Origin: Panacibacter microcysteis
GTDB taxonomy: Bacteria; Bacteroidota; Bacteroidia; Chitinophagales; Chitinophagaceae
Direction of reading: 5' to 3'
Length of the DNA stretch: 64,000 nt
Assembly: GCF_015831355.1 (NCBI RefSeq)
Contig: NZ_JADWYR010000003.1
Location: 276,422-340,421 of the forward strand
Shown: positions 16,747 to 25,294 of the stretch, piece by piece
Layout of the letters: each line of letters opens with the position of its first letter
Position numbering within the stretch: the first letter of the stretch is position 1
Notes under the pieces: generated by a model
Told to the model about the DNA's origin: nothing
Databases searched by the model: none
Seen by the model: the letters and a program-made list of their open reading frames with translations, nothing else
Position numbers and translations under genes: made by a program

Positions 16747-17193
16747 ATGCAGGTAATATTAATACAGGATGTAGATAGCTTAGGCCAGGCAAGCGAGCTG
16801 GTAAGAGTAAAAAACGGCTATGCCCGTAACTACCTGATACCGCAGAAATTTGCTGTAGAAGCTAACCCTTCTAACCTTAAGCAAATGGAAGAGCGCCTGA
16901 AAGTAAAAGCGAAAAAAGAAGCTGCAATGATGGCCCAGATTAAACAGGTTATCAATGCACTGCAGGATGGCGCAATTAAAATCGGTGCCAAATCAGGCAC
17001 CAGCGGTAAAATTTTTGGTAGCGTGACACCACTGCAGATTGCACGTGCTGTGAAAGACCAGAAAGGCTACGAAATAGATCGCAAACGCATCTCTATTGTT
17101 GATGAGGTGAAAGAATTGGGCACATACAAAGCTTCTATAGATTTTGGCGGCGGTAACGTAGCCGAAATGGAATTTGAAGTGGTAGGTGAATAA
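16747..17193 (+). CDS. rplI: 50S ribosomal protein L9
   Basis: A 148-residue L9 with the standard two-domain shape: the N-terminal domain MQVILIQDVDSLGQASELVRVKNGYARNYLIP, then a long connecting helix rich in Lys and Glu, and the C-terminal domain with KIFGSVTPLQIA. It binds domain V of 23S rRNA. It is last in its unit and is followed by a strong terminator. Confidence 0.97.
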   Translation: MQVILIQDVDSLGQASELVRVKNGYARNYLIPQKFAVEANPSNLKQMEERLKVKAKKEAAMMAQIKQVINALQDGAIKIGAKSGTSGKIFGSVTPLQIARAVKDQKGYEIDRKRISIVDEVKELGTYKASIDFGGGNVAEMEFEVVGE

Positions 17194-17226
17194 TTCACTC
17201 TAACGTCTACATACAGTTTACTTTAT

Positions 17227-17258
17227 AAGACCGCCGCAATGTTGCGGCGGTTTTTCTT
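17227..17258 (+). terminator. Terminator of the rpsF operon
   Basis: ACCGCCGCAA (17230-17239) and TTGCGGCGGT (17242-17251) form a 10-base stem with a 2-base loop centre, followed by TTTTT. A classic intrinsic terminator. Confidence 0.88.
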
Positions 17259-17306
17259 TGCTGTGTTTTTTAGCCTTCCAACATTTATCGCCAAAGCTTT
17301 TATGCA

Positions 17307-17339
17307 TTGTTTTTTATTACCCATAAACCTATATTTTTG
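17307..17339 (+). promoter_or_regulatory. Promoter for pdhB
   Basis: TTG at 17307-17309 and TATTTTTG at 17332-17339, spaced 22 bases, in the consensus form. The ATG at 17386 follows after about 46 bases. Confidence 0.55.
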
Positions 17340-17385
17340 CATCCCGTAACAAACAAGATTCAAGCGTACAAACCAATACATCATT

Positions 17386-18372
17386 ATGCGACAAATTGCA
17401 TTTCGTGAAGCCATTCGTGAAGCGATGAACGAGGAGATGAGGAGAGATGAGCGAGTATTCCTGATGGGTGAAGAAGTAGCCGAATACAACGGCGCCTACA
17501 AAGTTAGCCAGGGTATGCTGGCCGAATTTGGTCCTAAAAGAATCATAGATACACCTATCGCAGAGCTTGGTTTTACCGCTGTTGGTGTTGGCGCTGCACA
17601 ACACGGCCTGCGCCCCATTGTAGAGTTTATGACATGGAACTTTGCGGTATTGGCGCTCGACCAGATTTTGAATACGGCATCTAAAATGCTTGCTATGAGC
17701 GGCGGCCAGATTTCCTGCCCCATCGTTTTTCGTGGTGGCAATGGCAGTGCCGGCCAGCTTGGCGCACAGCACTCCACCGCATTTGAAAGCTATTACGCAA
17801 ATATTCCCGGCCTTAAAGTGGTATCTCCATCCAACCCGTACGATGCAAAAGGGTTGCTCAAACAGGCCATCCGTTACGAAGAAGATCCCGTAATGTTTAT
17901 GGAAAGCGAAGTAATGTACGGAGACAAAGCAGAAGTGCCGGAAGAAGAATACTACATTCCGCTGGGCAAATCTGATGTAAAAAGGCAGGGCCGCGATGTA
18001 ACAATCGTATCGTATAACAAAATGATGAAGGTGGCACTGAATGCTGCAACGGAACTTGAAAAAGAAGGTGTGAGCGCAGAGGTGATAGACCTAAGAACCA
18101 TTCGCCCGCTGGACTGGATGACGATTCTCGAAAGCGTGAAGAAAACAAACCGCCTGGTGATTGTAGAAGAACAGTGGCCCATGTGTTCTGTATCTTCAGA
18201 AATTGCGTACCGTATACAAAAAGAAGGTTTCGATTATCTTGATGCACCTGTCCGCCGCATAACCAGCGCAGACGCGCCAATGCACTATGCGCCAAACCTT
18301 GCTGCTGCTTACCTGCCAACTGTAGAAAATACGGTAAAACTGGTAAAAGAAGTAATGTATATAAAAAAGTAA
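17386..18372 (+). CDS. pdhB: Pyruvate dehydrogenase E1 component, beta subunit
   Basis: A 328-residue E1-beta subunit of a thiamine-diphosphate-dependent 2-oxoacid dehydrogenase. With E1-alpha it decarboxylates pyruvate and hands the acetyl group to E2. The N-terminal part has the Glu that activates thiamine (LMGEEVAEYNGAYKVSQG), then DTPIAELGFTAVGVGAA and HGLRPIVEFM. GAQHS and the C-terminal EEQWP are also typical. Branched-chain E1-beta proteins are related, but VAEYNGAYKVS favours the pyruvate type. No E1-alpha or E2 gene is beside it, so the complex is encoded in separate places. Confidence 0.92.
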   Translation: MRQIAFREAIREAMNEEMRRDERVFLMGEEVAEYNGAYKVSQGMLAEFGPKRIIDTPIAELGFTAVGVGAAQHGLRPIVEFMTWNFAVLALDQILNTASKMLAMSGGQISCPIVFRGGNGSAGQLGAQHSTAFESYYANIPGLKVVSPSNPYDAKGLLKQAIRYEEDPVMFMESEVMYGDKAEVPEEEYYIPLGKSDVKRQGRDVTIVSYNKMMKVALNAATELEKEGVSAEVIDLRTIRPLDWMTILESVKKTNRLVIVEEQWPMCSVSSEIAYRIQKEGFDYLDAPVRRITSADAPMHYAPNLAAAYLPTVENTVKLVKEVMYIKK

Positions 18373-18398
18373 ACACGTAAGTTGTATAACTTTATAGC

Positions 18399-18432
18399 AA
18401 ATCCCGATGCCGCAAGCAGCGGGATTTTATTT
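18399..18432 (+). terminator. Terminator after pdhB
   Basis: AAATCCCG (18399-18406) and CGGGATTT (18420-18427), with a 13-base loop and T-rich sequence after it. It ends only about 24 bases before the TonB receptor ATG, leaving little room for a promoter there. Confidence 0.6.
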
Positions 18433-18441
18433 TGGAACCAG

Positions 18442-18486
18442 ACTCAATTACTACTATGAAGCTTTTGTTGCGTCGCACTCTTGTAC
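18442..18486 (+). repeat. Dispersed repeat copy 7, type B, overlapping a gene start
   Basis: Outer arm remnant ACTACTATGAAGC and the exact type B core at 18467-18486. The ATG at 18456 lies inside the arm, and the core is read in frame as LLRRTLVL, the start of the TonB receptor signal peptide. It is the only complete core that falls inside a predicted coding region. Confidence 0.88.
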
Positions 18487-20558
18487 TTCCTGTCCGCTTT
18501 GCAGCAATGTGCAGCCCGTTACTTTTTTGCCTGTTTTTTGCTGCCGGTGCAGCGGCGCAGGATACTGCCAATACAGCTTCAACAGATACAGCCACGCTGA
18601 ATGCCGTTACTGTAAAGGCCTTTTCAGCCGGCTTAAAATGGAAAGATGTACCCGCTTCGGTAGCAATACTAAACAAGACGCAACTGGCAAAATTTGATGG
18701 CACATCATTGGTGCCCATAATAAACAGCGTTACCGGTGTACGCATGGAAGAACGCTCACCGGGCAGTTACAGGTTGTCTGTACGTGGTAGTTTATTGCGC
18801 TCACCTTTTGGCGTACGCAACATAAAAATTTACATGGACGACCTGCCGCTAACCGATGCAACAGGCAACACCTACCTCAATCTTATTGATCTGAACCAGT
18901 TACAATCAGTAGAGATCATTAAAGGGCCATCATCCAGTTTTTATGGAGCCAATACAGGTGGCGCGGTTATTCTTAATACCGATGACAAACGCGGTATAGA
19001 AGCTGGTTTAAGTGGTGGTTCTTTTGGCCTCTTCAAAGAATATGTAAGCGTAAAAGAACATACAGACAAATTATCATTTGGTTTGCAGCAGTCACATACG
19101 CAAAGTGATGGCTACAGGCAGCAAAGTGCACTGAGAAGAGATGTGGTGCAGGGCAAACTGGGCTGGAAAGTAAATAAGTTTTCGTCCCTTACTTTTTTAG
19201 GCCTGTATGCAAACCTGCATTACGAAACACCTGGTGGCATAACCAAAGCGCAGATGGATTCGCTGCCCAGACTGGCGAGATTACCTGCAGGCAGCACACC
19301 CGGTGCCATACAGCAAAATGCAGGTATTTATAACGCCACTTATTTAGGAGCCGTTACATACAATGCTGCATTCACCGAACGCTTCAGCAACACCACATTA
19401 ATCGTTTTTAGTTATACCAACTTCAACAATCCTTTTATTACCAATTACGAGAGACGGCGCGAACAGAACTATGGCGCACGTACCAATTTTCAATACGTGT
19501 TTGCCGACAAAAAAGACTTTTCATTAAAAGCCAATGTTGGCGCAGAAGCGCAGTACAACCATTCTTACATACAGGTATTTGACAATAACGGTGGTGAAAC
19601 AGCAGATAACCAGTTCAGGGATAAAGTACACACCACCCAATATTTTTTATTCGGGCAGCTTAGCCTGAAAGCTAAGAACTGGTTGCTGCAGGCTGGCGCC
19701 AGCACCAACAGCCTGCGTTACTGGTACAACCGTCTGACTGACTCTGTCAATCTTTACCCCATCATCAGGAAAACGGGTAATACAGTAAGCCCACGCCTGG
19801 GGCTTAGTTATGCAGTGGATCAGTCTTTATCTTTTTACGTTACTGCTGCCAAAGGATTTTCACCACCAACGCTTGCAGAAGTGTTACCATCCGGCGGCAC
19901 ATTTACACAAACATTGCAGGCCGAATATGGCTGGAACTATGAGGCGGGTTTAAAAGGTAGTCTTTTTAACAATCACCTTCAATACAACGGCTCTGTGTAC
20001 TACTTTGCGTTGAAAAATGCGATTGTAAGAAGGGTAGATGCAGACGGAAATGAGTTTTTTGTAAACGCAGGCGGCACAGTACAAAAGGGAATGGAATTGT
20101 GGCTCAATGGTAATGTCGTAAACCGGGATAAGGGTTTTGTACGTTCGCTGGGTGTATGGAATAGTTTTAGTTACCAGCCGTATAAATTCGATGACTATAA
20201 ATCCGGTGAAGATGATTTTTCCGGTAACAGTTTAACTGGTGTTCCCAGGTACATTAATGTTTCAGGTATTGATGCAAGATTTGCCGGTGGCGTTAGTCTG
20301 AATGCGATGTTTAATTATACATCATCTATACAACTGGATGATGCCAATACGGCTGAAGCCAAAGCGTATCATTTATTGCAGGTAAAAATTGCCAAACTTA
20401 TCAGATTTAATAAATTCCGGTTGAACATATTTGCCGGTGCCGATAATCTTTTAAATGAAGTATACAGTTTGGGTAATGATATCAACGCCTTTGGAGGCAG
20501 GTTTTATAATCCGGCGCCCGCAAGAAATTATTATGGCGGCATAGCTGTTAAACTATAG
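18456..20558 (+). CDS. TonB-dependent outer-membrane receptor
   Basis: An outer-membrane beta-barrel transporter of about 700 residues, energised by TonB, for siderophores, cobalamin or similar ligands. The signal peptide reads MKLLLRRTLVL...FCLFFAAGAAAQ. The plug domain follows (NAVTVKAFSAGLKWKDVPASV, NSVTGVRMEERSPGSYRLSVRG, SVEIIKGPSSSFYGANTGGAV), then the barrel (FSPPTLAEVLPSGG), and the chain ends with an aromatic-poor AVKL. The start is set at ATG 18456, since the next ATG at 18507 would leave a signal peptide without positive charge; the upstream TTG at 18432 is less likely. The first codons come from a dispersed repeat. There is no CarboxypepD-like N-terminal domain, so it is not SusC-like. 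Confidence 0.9.
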   Translation: MKLLLRRTLVLPVRFAAMCSPLLFCLFFAAGAAAQDTANTASTDTATLNAVTVKAFSAGLKWKDVPASVAILNKTQLAKFDGTSLVPIINSVTGVRMEERSPGSYRLSVRGSLLRSPFGVRNIKIYMDDLPLTDATGNTYLNLIDLNQLQSVEIIKGPSSSFYGANTGGAVILNTDDKRGIEAGLSGGSFGLFKEYVSVKEHTDKLSFGLQQSHTQSDGYRQQSALRRDVVQGKLGWKVNKFSSLTFLGLYANLHYETPGGITKAQMDSLPRLARLPAGSTPGAIQQNAGIYNATYLGAVTYNAAFTERFSNTTLIVFSYTNFNNPFITNYERRREQNYGARTNFQYVFADKKDFSLKANVGAEAQYNHSYIQVFDNNGGETADNQFRDKVHTTQYFLFGQLSLKAKNWLLQAGASTNSLRYWYNRLTDSVNLYPIIRKTGNTVSPRLGLSYAVDQSLSFYVTAAKGFSPPTLAEVLPSGGTFTQTLQAEYGWNYEAGLKGSLFNNHLQYNGSVYYFALKNAIVRRVDADGNEFFVNAGGTVQKGMELWLNGNVVNRDKGFVRSLGVWNSFSYQPYKFDDYKSGEDDFSGNSLTGVPRYINVSGIDARFAGGVSLNAMFNYTSSIQLDDANTAEAKAYHLLQVKIAKLIRFNKFRLNIFAGADNLLNEVYSLGNDINAFGGRFYNPAPARNYYGGIAVKL

Positions 20559-20612
20559 CTGAAGGTTGCAGTTATAAACCTGGCTGTGCACGTGCTGCAT
20601 AGCGTACGGAAC

Positions 20613-20667
20613 GTACAAGTGAGTGACACAACCAAAGCTTCATGCTTGCACTACAGCTTGCCAACAC
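20613..20667 (-). repeat. Dispersed repeat copy 8, type A
   Basis: Exact type A core at 20613-20632, then CAAAGCTTCATGC and an outer arm ending near GCCAACACA. It lies between the convergent TonB receptor and GloVer genes. Confidence 0.9.
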
Positions 20668-20702
20668 AAAAAAAGAATGCAGACCTGCTGCATTCTTTTT
20701 TT
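20668..20702. terminator. Bidirectional terminator
   Basis: A 15-base stem with A run on the left and T run on the right: GAATGCAG (20675-20682) and CTGCATTC (20688-20695), extended by seven A-T pairs, 5-base loop. It serves both convergent genes. Confidence 0.85.
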
Positions 20703-20721
20703 AATAAGGGGTTTGCTCTTT

Positions 20722-23700
20722 TTATTGTTTGATAAACCTGAGCGTGGTTCTGCCTTCCGGTGTTTGCACTTCGGCAAAATAGATACCGCGGCTGAGTTGT
20801 GCAGCATCTATATCAATCCGGTTTTTACCACCTGCATCGTACACATTGGCACTGATTGCCTTTCCATTTACATCTAATATACGCACGGTAACTTTTCCCT
20901 GGCTTGCATTGAGTGTGATGTAAGCCTTGTCGTGAACAGGGTTTGGATAAATTGTTGCCATTGTTTTTTCCTCCGCTATTGCGGTTGCGGCGCTTTGTGT
21001 AATGGCGGTTAGTGTATTGGTTACTGTAACCGTAATTGATTCTTCATCGTACAGCAACAATGTGCTGTTATCTGTTGCACGCACTTTAAAGCTGAAGTTA
21101 CCGGCGGTAGCGGGTGTCCAGGTAAACACGCCTGTTGTACTGTTGATCGAAGCACCAGCAGGAGCGCCAATCAATGAGTAAGTTATTTTCTGACCAGCAT
21201 CTGCATCCGTTGCAGTAGCGGTGAATGTTAGGTTGCTGTTTTTAACCACAGATTTGTTGCCAATCGATGCCAGCACGGGCGTATCTGCCACTGCATTGAT
21301 CGTTATCCTCACCATTGCAGGCGCTGAAGCAATACAGCCGATGCTTACAGAAAATGCAAACGAATCTTTACCGGCCACATTTGCATTGGGTGTATAGGTA
21401 CGTACTGCACCTGTGCCGGTTAGTTTACCGCGTTTTGGTTGCGTAGTTATAGCAAATGTAAGTGGCGAGCCGCCCGAACCTGTTAACGTAATTGCTTTAG
21501 CCACATCTTCATTTGTTGTAACGTTCTGCGCATTTGCTACCAGGTTATTAACAGGCGCAATAACGAGGCTGCCAAAAGGATTGCCGCCGTCTGCAGCCAT
21601 TGCAAAGTGCTTCAGTACACTGTATGCACCGGCAGTGGTAATCTTAAAAATAGTACCGGCGTTGTTGGTGCCGCCTGCGCTTGTTAAGCCGTAAAAGCTG
21701 CCATCATTGGCCTGCAGCAGTTTTCCTTTTGGCACTTTTCCATCGGGTGTGGGGTTAAAGTGCTTCATTACTTTATACGTGCCGGTAGTAGTAATATTAA
21801 AAATAGTACCGTAGCTATAAGTGCCGCCACTGGTGGTCATACCGTATAGTTTGCCATCTTTGGCCTGTATAAGACTGCCGAAAGGAATATAGCCATCTGT
21901 ACCCGATACAAAAGTTTTTAACACCGTTACTGTACCTGTTGATGTCATCTTGAAAATTCTTCCGTTGGAGGTTGTCATGCCATAGAAATTGCCATCAGTT
22001 GCCTGCAGCAGGTCGCCTTCGGGGTTGCTGCCTTCTGTAGCGTATACAAATGTGTGTAGTAAAGTAAATACGCCGGCTGTTGATATTTTAAACGCCACGC
22101 CGCCGCCTCCTGAACCGCCGTTTCTCGTCATGCCGTACAGAAAGCCGTCAGTTGCCTGTACCAGGCTGCCTGTAGGGTTACCACCGTCTGCAATACCGGT
22201 AAAATGCTTCAGTACCTTGTACACACCGCCTGCCGTAATTTTAAATATGGTGCCGTAGCCGGATGTGCCTCCATCGTAACACATGCCATAAAAACTGCCA
22301 TCTGTTGCCTGTATAAGACTGCCCTGCGGGTAGCCACCGTCTACGCTTTTGTTTAGTGATTTAAGTATAGTAAATGTGTTGCCACATCTCTTGAATATGG
22401 TGCCATGGTTGTAAGTGCCACCCTCTCTCGTGGTGCCATAGTAGGCGCTGTCTGTTCCTTTTACCAGGGATTCCATAGGTATATTACCCTTACCAGATTC
22501 GTTGAACTTCACCAGGGTTGTTACAGCGCCTGCTGTAGTCATTTTAAATGCCGTGCCAAAAGTAAATGTGCCGCCTGTGCTGGTCATTGCATACAGGTTG
22601 TTGTCATTGCCTTTTGTAAAAGCGCCGTTGGGCGTACTGCCTTCTGTATCCGGAAGAAAAGAATGTAAAACCGTATAAACACCTGCACTGGTTATTTTAT
22701 ATGCTGTACCGGCAGAACCTGTGCCACCTGTTCTTGTTAAACCGTAAAATGTACCATCTGTATTCTGGTAAAGACCGCCATAGGGGTAACCGCCATCTTT
22801 GCCTGAAGCAAGATGACGTAACACTGTAAATGTGCCGGTAGTGGTAACTTTAAAAATGGTGCCATTACCATATGTACCATAACTGCTGCAGGTGCCATAT
22901 AGCAGCCCGTCTTTGCCCTGCACAAGATCACTTTGCGAGTAACCGCCATCAACCGGCCCGTTCAGGCTTTTGATAACTGTGTAAACACCGGCTGTTGTTA
23001 TTTTGAAAATCGTTCCGTACCCATAGGTACCGCCATAGTAGGTAATACCATAAAGGTTGCCGTCAGTGCCGGGTGTAAGGCTGTTATAACTTCTGTTGCC
23101 GTCTGTTGTACTGTTGAAGCTTTTGAGTGTTGTAAAAGTTCCGGTTGGTGTTATTTTGAAGATTGTGCCCAAACCGTTGGCGCCACCACCATAAGTAATG
23201 CCATAAAAGTTGCCATCATTTGCCTGCACAAGATGGCCACGCGGATTGGTGCCGTCAGTAGCATAAGTAAGGTGCCTGAGTACGGTAAAAGAACTGCCAT
23301 CCGGCATTATTTTAAAGATCGTGCCATATGTATTGTTGCCGCCGCCGCTGGTTACGCCATATAAAAAACCATCGGTGCCTTTGATCAGCTCACCGTAAGG
23401 ATTTCCGCCGTCTACAGGGCTGTTTAAATGCCTTAGAATGGTTACAACGCCACCGGGTGTCATCTTGAAAATAGTGCCCTGGTTGTAAGTGCCGCCATTG
23501 CATGTCATGCCGTAAAAATTGCCATCAGTATCCTTGAAAAGATCGCCCTGCGGCGCTTTTCCGTAATCGATAAAATTTTGCAGTACAGCAAATGCACTGC
23601 CGTTTGTTTTAATCGTAAACATAGTGCCCAGGCCGTCGGCACCACCGTTTGAAGTAAGGCCTGCAAGCACATCCTGCGCCTGGGATGTAAAAAAGCTGCT

Positions 23701-23784
23701 CAGCGCTATATAGCAGAGCAGGCATGCCCGTAAAGCAGTTGTTCTTTTTAAAGCATTGGGTGTTTTGGTAAATAGGTACGCCAT
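20722..23784 (-). CDS. T9SS-secreted GloVer tandem-repeat protein
   Basis: A 1020-residue exported protein. After a signal peptide ending FTSQAQ it has 14 tandem copies of a unit of about 51 residues (residues about 37-745), each with a core like DGNFYGMTxxGG...GTIFKIT and ending in a variable DGGNP. This is the GloVer repeat (first described in Gloeobacter and Verrucomicrobia), which forms beta-propeller-like blades. Then come a cadherin-like domain (TNEDVAKAITLTGSGG), a putative-Ig domain (VKNSNLTFTATATDADAGQ) and a T9SS type A sorting domain (IYPNPVHDKAYITLN ... GIYFAEVQTPEGRTTLRFIKQ). It is predicted to be secreted or held on the cell surface. No catalytic motif was found. Function is unknown; adhesion or ligand binding is a guess. 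Confidence 0.9.
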   Translation of the reverse strand: MAYLFTKTPNALKRTTALRACLLCYIALSSFFTSQAQDVLAGLTSNGGADGLGTMFTIKTNGSAFAVLQNFIDYGKAPQGDLFKDTDGNFYGMTCNGGTYNQGTIFKMTPGGVVTILRHLNSPVDGGNPYGELIKGTDGFLYGVTSGGGNNTYGTIFKIMPDGSSFTVLRHLTYATDGTNPRGHLVQANDGNFYGITYGGGANGLGTIFKITPTGTFTTLKSFNSTTDGNRSYNSLTPGTDGNLYGITYYGGTYGYGTIFKITTAGVYTVIKSLNGPVDGGYSQSDLVQGKDGLLYGTCSSYGTYGNGTIFKVTTTGTFTVLRHLASGKDGGYPYGGLYQNTDGTFYGLTRTGGTGSAGTAYKITSAGVYTVLHSFLPDTEGSTPNGAFTKGNDNNLYAMTSTGGTFTFGTAFKMTTAGAVTTLVKFNESGKGNIPMESLVKGTDSAYYGTTREGGTYNHGTIFKRCGNTFTILKSLNKSVDGGYPQGSLIQATDGSFYGMCYDGGTSGYGTIFKITAGGVYKVLKHFTGIADGGNPTGSLVQATDGFLYGMTRNGGSGGGGVAFKISTAGVFTLLHTFVYATEGSNPEGDLLQATDGNFYGMTTSNGRIFKMTSTGTVTVLKTFVSGTDGYIPFGSLIQAKDGKLYGMTTSGGTYSYGTIFNITTTGTYKVMKHFNPTPDGKVPKGKLLQANDGSFYGLTSAGGTNNAGTIFKITTAGAYSVLKHFAMAADGGNPFGSLVIAPVNNLVANAQNVTTNEDVAKAITLTGSGGSPLTFAITTQPKRGKLTGTGAVRTYTPNANVAGKDSFAFSVSIGCIASAPAMVRITINAVADTPVLASIGNKSVVKNSNLTFTATATDADAGQKITYSLIGAPAGASINSTTGVFTWTPATAGNFSFKVRATDNSTLLLYDEESITVTVTNTLTAITQSAATAIAEEKTMATIYPNPVHDKAYITLNASQGKVTVRILDVNGKAISANVYDAGGKNRIDIDAAQLSRGIYFAEVQTPEGRTTLRFIKQ

Positions 23785-23905
23785 ACAAGTAAGTTTTTTG
23801 AGTCGTAATAAATTTTATGACCGCAAAGCTTAGCTGCTAAAGGTTGTAATCATTGCGCCACGTGTATGAATTGTACAAAACACGCTATGGAGTGGAGGAT
23901 TATTA

Positions 23906-24030
23906 TGGTAACGGGCTGCAGTGCTGCTATGAAACTTTTGTTGTGTCACTCACTTGTACTGCAACAACTGTATGGAGCAAACGCGAAGAAAGAAGCGAAG
24001 ACAATAATGCTGCCACGGTAATACAATTTA
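23906..24030 (+). repeat. Dispersed repeat copy 9, type A
   Basis: Outer arm GGTAACGGGCTGCAGTGCTG, close to the consensus, and the exact type A core at 23940-23959, followed by an inner arm with ACGCGAAGAAAGAAGCGAAG up to about 24000. It lies in the 293-base spacer between the GloVer and SMR genes; the remainder of that spacer shows nothing clear. Confidence 0.9.
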
Positions 24031-24077
24031 CATGCACACCTGTAAACAACACTGTTGCGAACGGGAATTGGAAATCA

Positions 24078-24404
24078 TTAATGAGAGACTACTTTTAAGC
24101 CAATGATCGAAGCGATCAGCGTACCCATGAAGAGTAACCGCAATGCGGTGGCAGGTTCTTTAAAAAAAAGAATGCCGGTTAATACGGTTCCTACAGCTCC
24201 GATGCCTGTCCAAACCGCATAAGCGGTACCAATGGGTATCGTTTGCGATGCCTTTATAAGCAGCAACATACTGGTGCTTACGGTAACGATAAATCCCGCA
24301 TACCACCAATACATCTCAATACCTGTGGCGTCTTTTGCCTTGCCAAGGCAAAAGGCAAAAGCTACTTCAAACAAGCCGGCGATGATGAGTATGATCCAGT
24401 TCAT
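24078..24404 (-). CDS. SMR family transporter, Gdx/SugE type
   Basis: A 108-residue small multidrug resistance transporter with four transmembrane helices. The start MNWIILIIAGLFEVAFAF at 24404 matches SugE/Gdx closely, with the essential Glu in the first helix (GLFEVAF). The later segment IGTAYAVWTGIGAVGT is the Gdx signature, and it ends GLKVVSH. Gdx proteins of this subtype export guanidinium in exchange for protons, and others move quaternary ammonium drugs. No guanidine riboswitch could be made out upstream. The family often has one or two subunits; a lone gene suits the dual-topology Gdx form. Confidence 0.9.
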   Translation of the reverse strand: MNWIILIIAGLFEVAFAFCLGKAKDATGIEMYWWYAGFIVTVSTSMLLLIKASQTIPIGTAYAVWTGIGAVGTVLTGILFFKEPATALRLLFMGTLIASIIGLKVVSH

Positions 24405-24592
24405 TGTAGTGTTTTTGTATATAGATTGAAAAGGCAAAACCGGGACCGAAAATAATGATAACAGTTATACACGGCAGTTGTTATTTTCAATTGGGCTTTG
24501 TATATGTCCGCTTCTTCCTGTGTTTTTTGTATGTTGGTTTAAACATGGGCAACCTGCGCCGACAGCGCATCGCTGTTGCATAGCGCTTTGCA

Positions 24593-24648
24593 GTACAAGT
24601 GAGTGACACAACAAAAGCTTTATAGCAGTACTGCAGCCTGTACCCAAA
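24593..24648 (-). repeat. Dispersed repeat copy 10, type A
   Basis: Exact type A core at 24593-24612, then AAAAGCTTTATAGCAGTACTG and CAGCCTGTACCC as a near-consensus outer arm. It lies between the divergent SMR and ribE genes, about 45 bases from the ribE start. Confidence 0.92.
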
Positions 24649-24692
24649 TTATCTCTTTGTTTTATACGTATCAAAAACTTTAATTTGCAGGC

Positions 24693-25277
24693 ATGTTTAC
24701 AGGCATTATTGAAAACATAGGCAAGGTTGAAAAGATTACCACGCAGGGTACGAACAAAACTTTTTATATCAGTTCGTCGCTTTCTCATCAGTTTAAAGTT
24801 GATCAAAGCGTTAGTCATAACGGCGTATGCCTTACCGTTGAAGCTGTTGAAGATGGTATGCACCGCGTAACAGCCATAGAAGAAACACTGGAAAAATCAA
24901 ACCTTGGTGTTTGGCAGGTGAATGACCTGGTAAATATTGAACGATGCATGATTATGAACGGCAGGCTGGACGGACACATAGTGCAGGGGCATGTAGATGC
25001 TACTGCAACCTGCATTAAACGTGCAGATAGGAATGGTAGCTGGGAATTTACTTTTCAGTTTCCAAAACAGTTTGCCTCGCTGGTAATAGAAAAAGGGTCG
25101 ATTGCTATCAATGGCATCAGCCTTACTTTGTTCAATGTTGGTGAAGACACATGCTCGGTTGCCATCATACCCTATACATACGAGCATACTAATATGCAGC
25201 AGGTAATGGAAGGTTCTGTTGTGAACATTGAATTTGATATTATAGGAAAATATATTCAACGAATGATTAAGCAATAG
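24693..25277 (+). CDS. ribE: Riboflavin synthase, alpha chain
   Basis: A 194-residue riboflavin synthase that makes riboflavin from two 6,7-dimethyl-8-ribityllumazine molecules. It has the two tandem lumazine-binding repeats: the first begins MFTGIIENIGKVEKI, with NGVCLTVEAV, and the second begins with LDGHIVQGHVDATATC, with INGISLTLFNV. Length is normal. A membrane protein gene begins 17 bases after its stop and is probably co-transcribed. No FMN riboswitch was seen upstream. Confidence 0.95.
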   Translation: MFTGIIENIGKVEKITTQGTNKTFYISSSLSHQFKVDQSVSHNGVCLTVEAVEDGMHRVTAIEETLEKSNLGVWQVNDLVNIERCMIMNGRLDGHIVQGHVDATATCIKRADRNGSWEFTFQFPKQFASLVIEKGSIAINGISLTLFNVGEDTCSVAIIPYTYEHTNMQQVMEGSVVNIEFDIIGKYIQRMIKQ

Positions 25278-25294
25278 TTTGTAAATGAACAACC

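Noticed and set aside
24405..24592. Guanidine riboswitch upstream of the SMR gene
   Set aside because: I could not identify the conserved ACGA/ACGR-type motifs in this leader.
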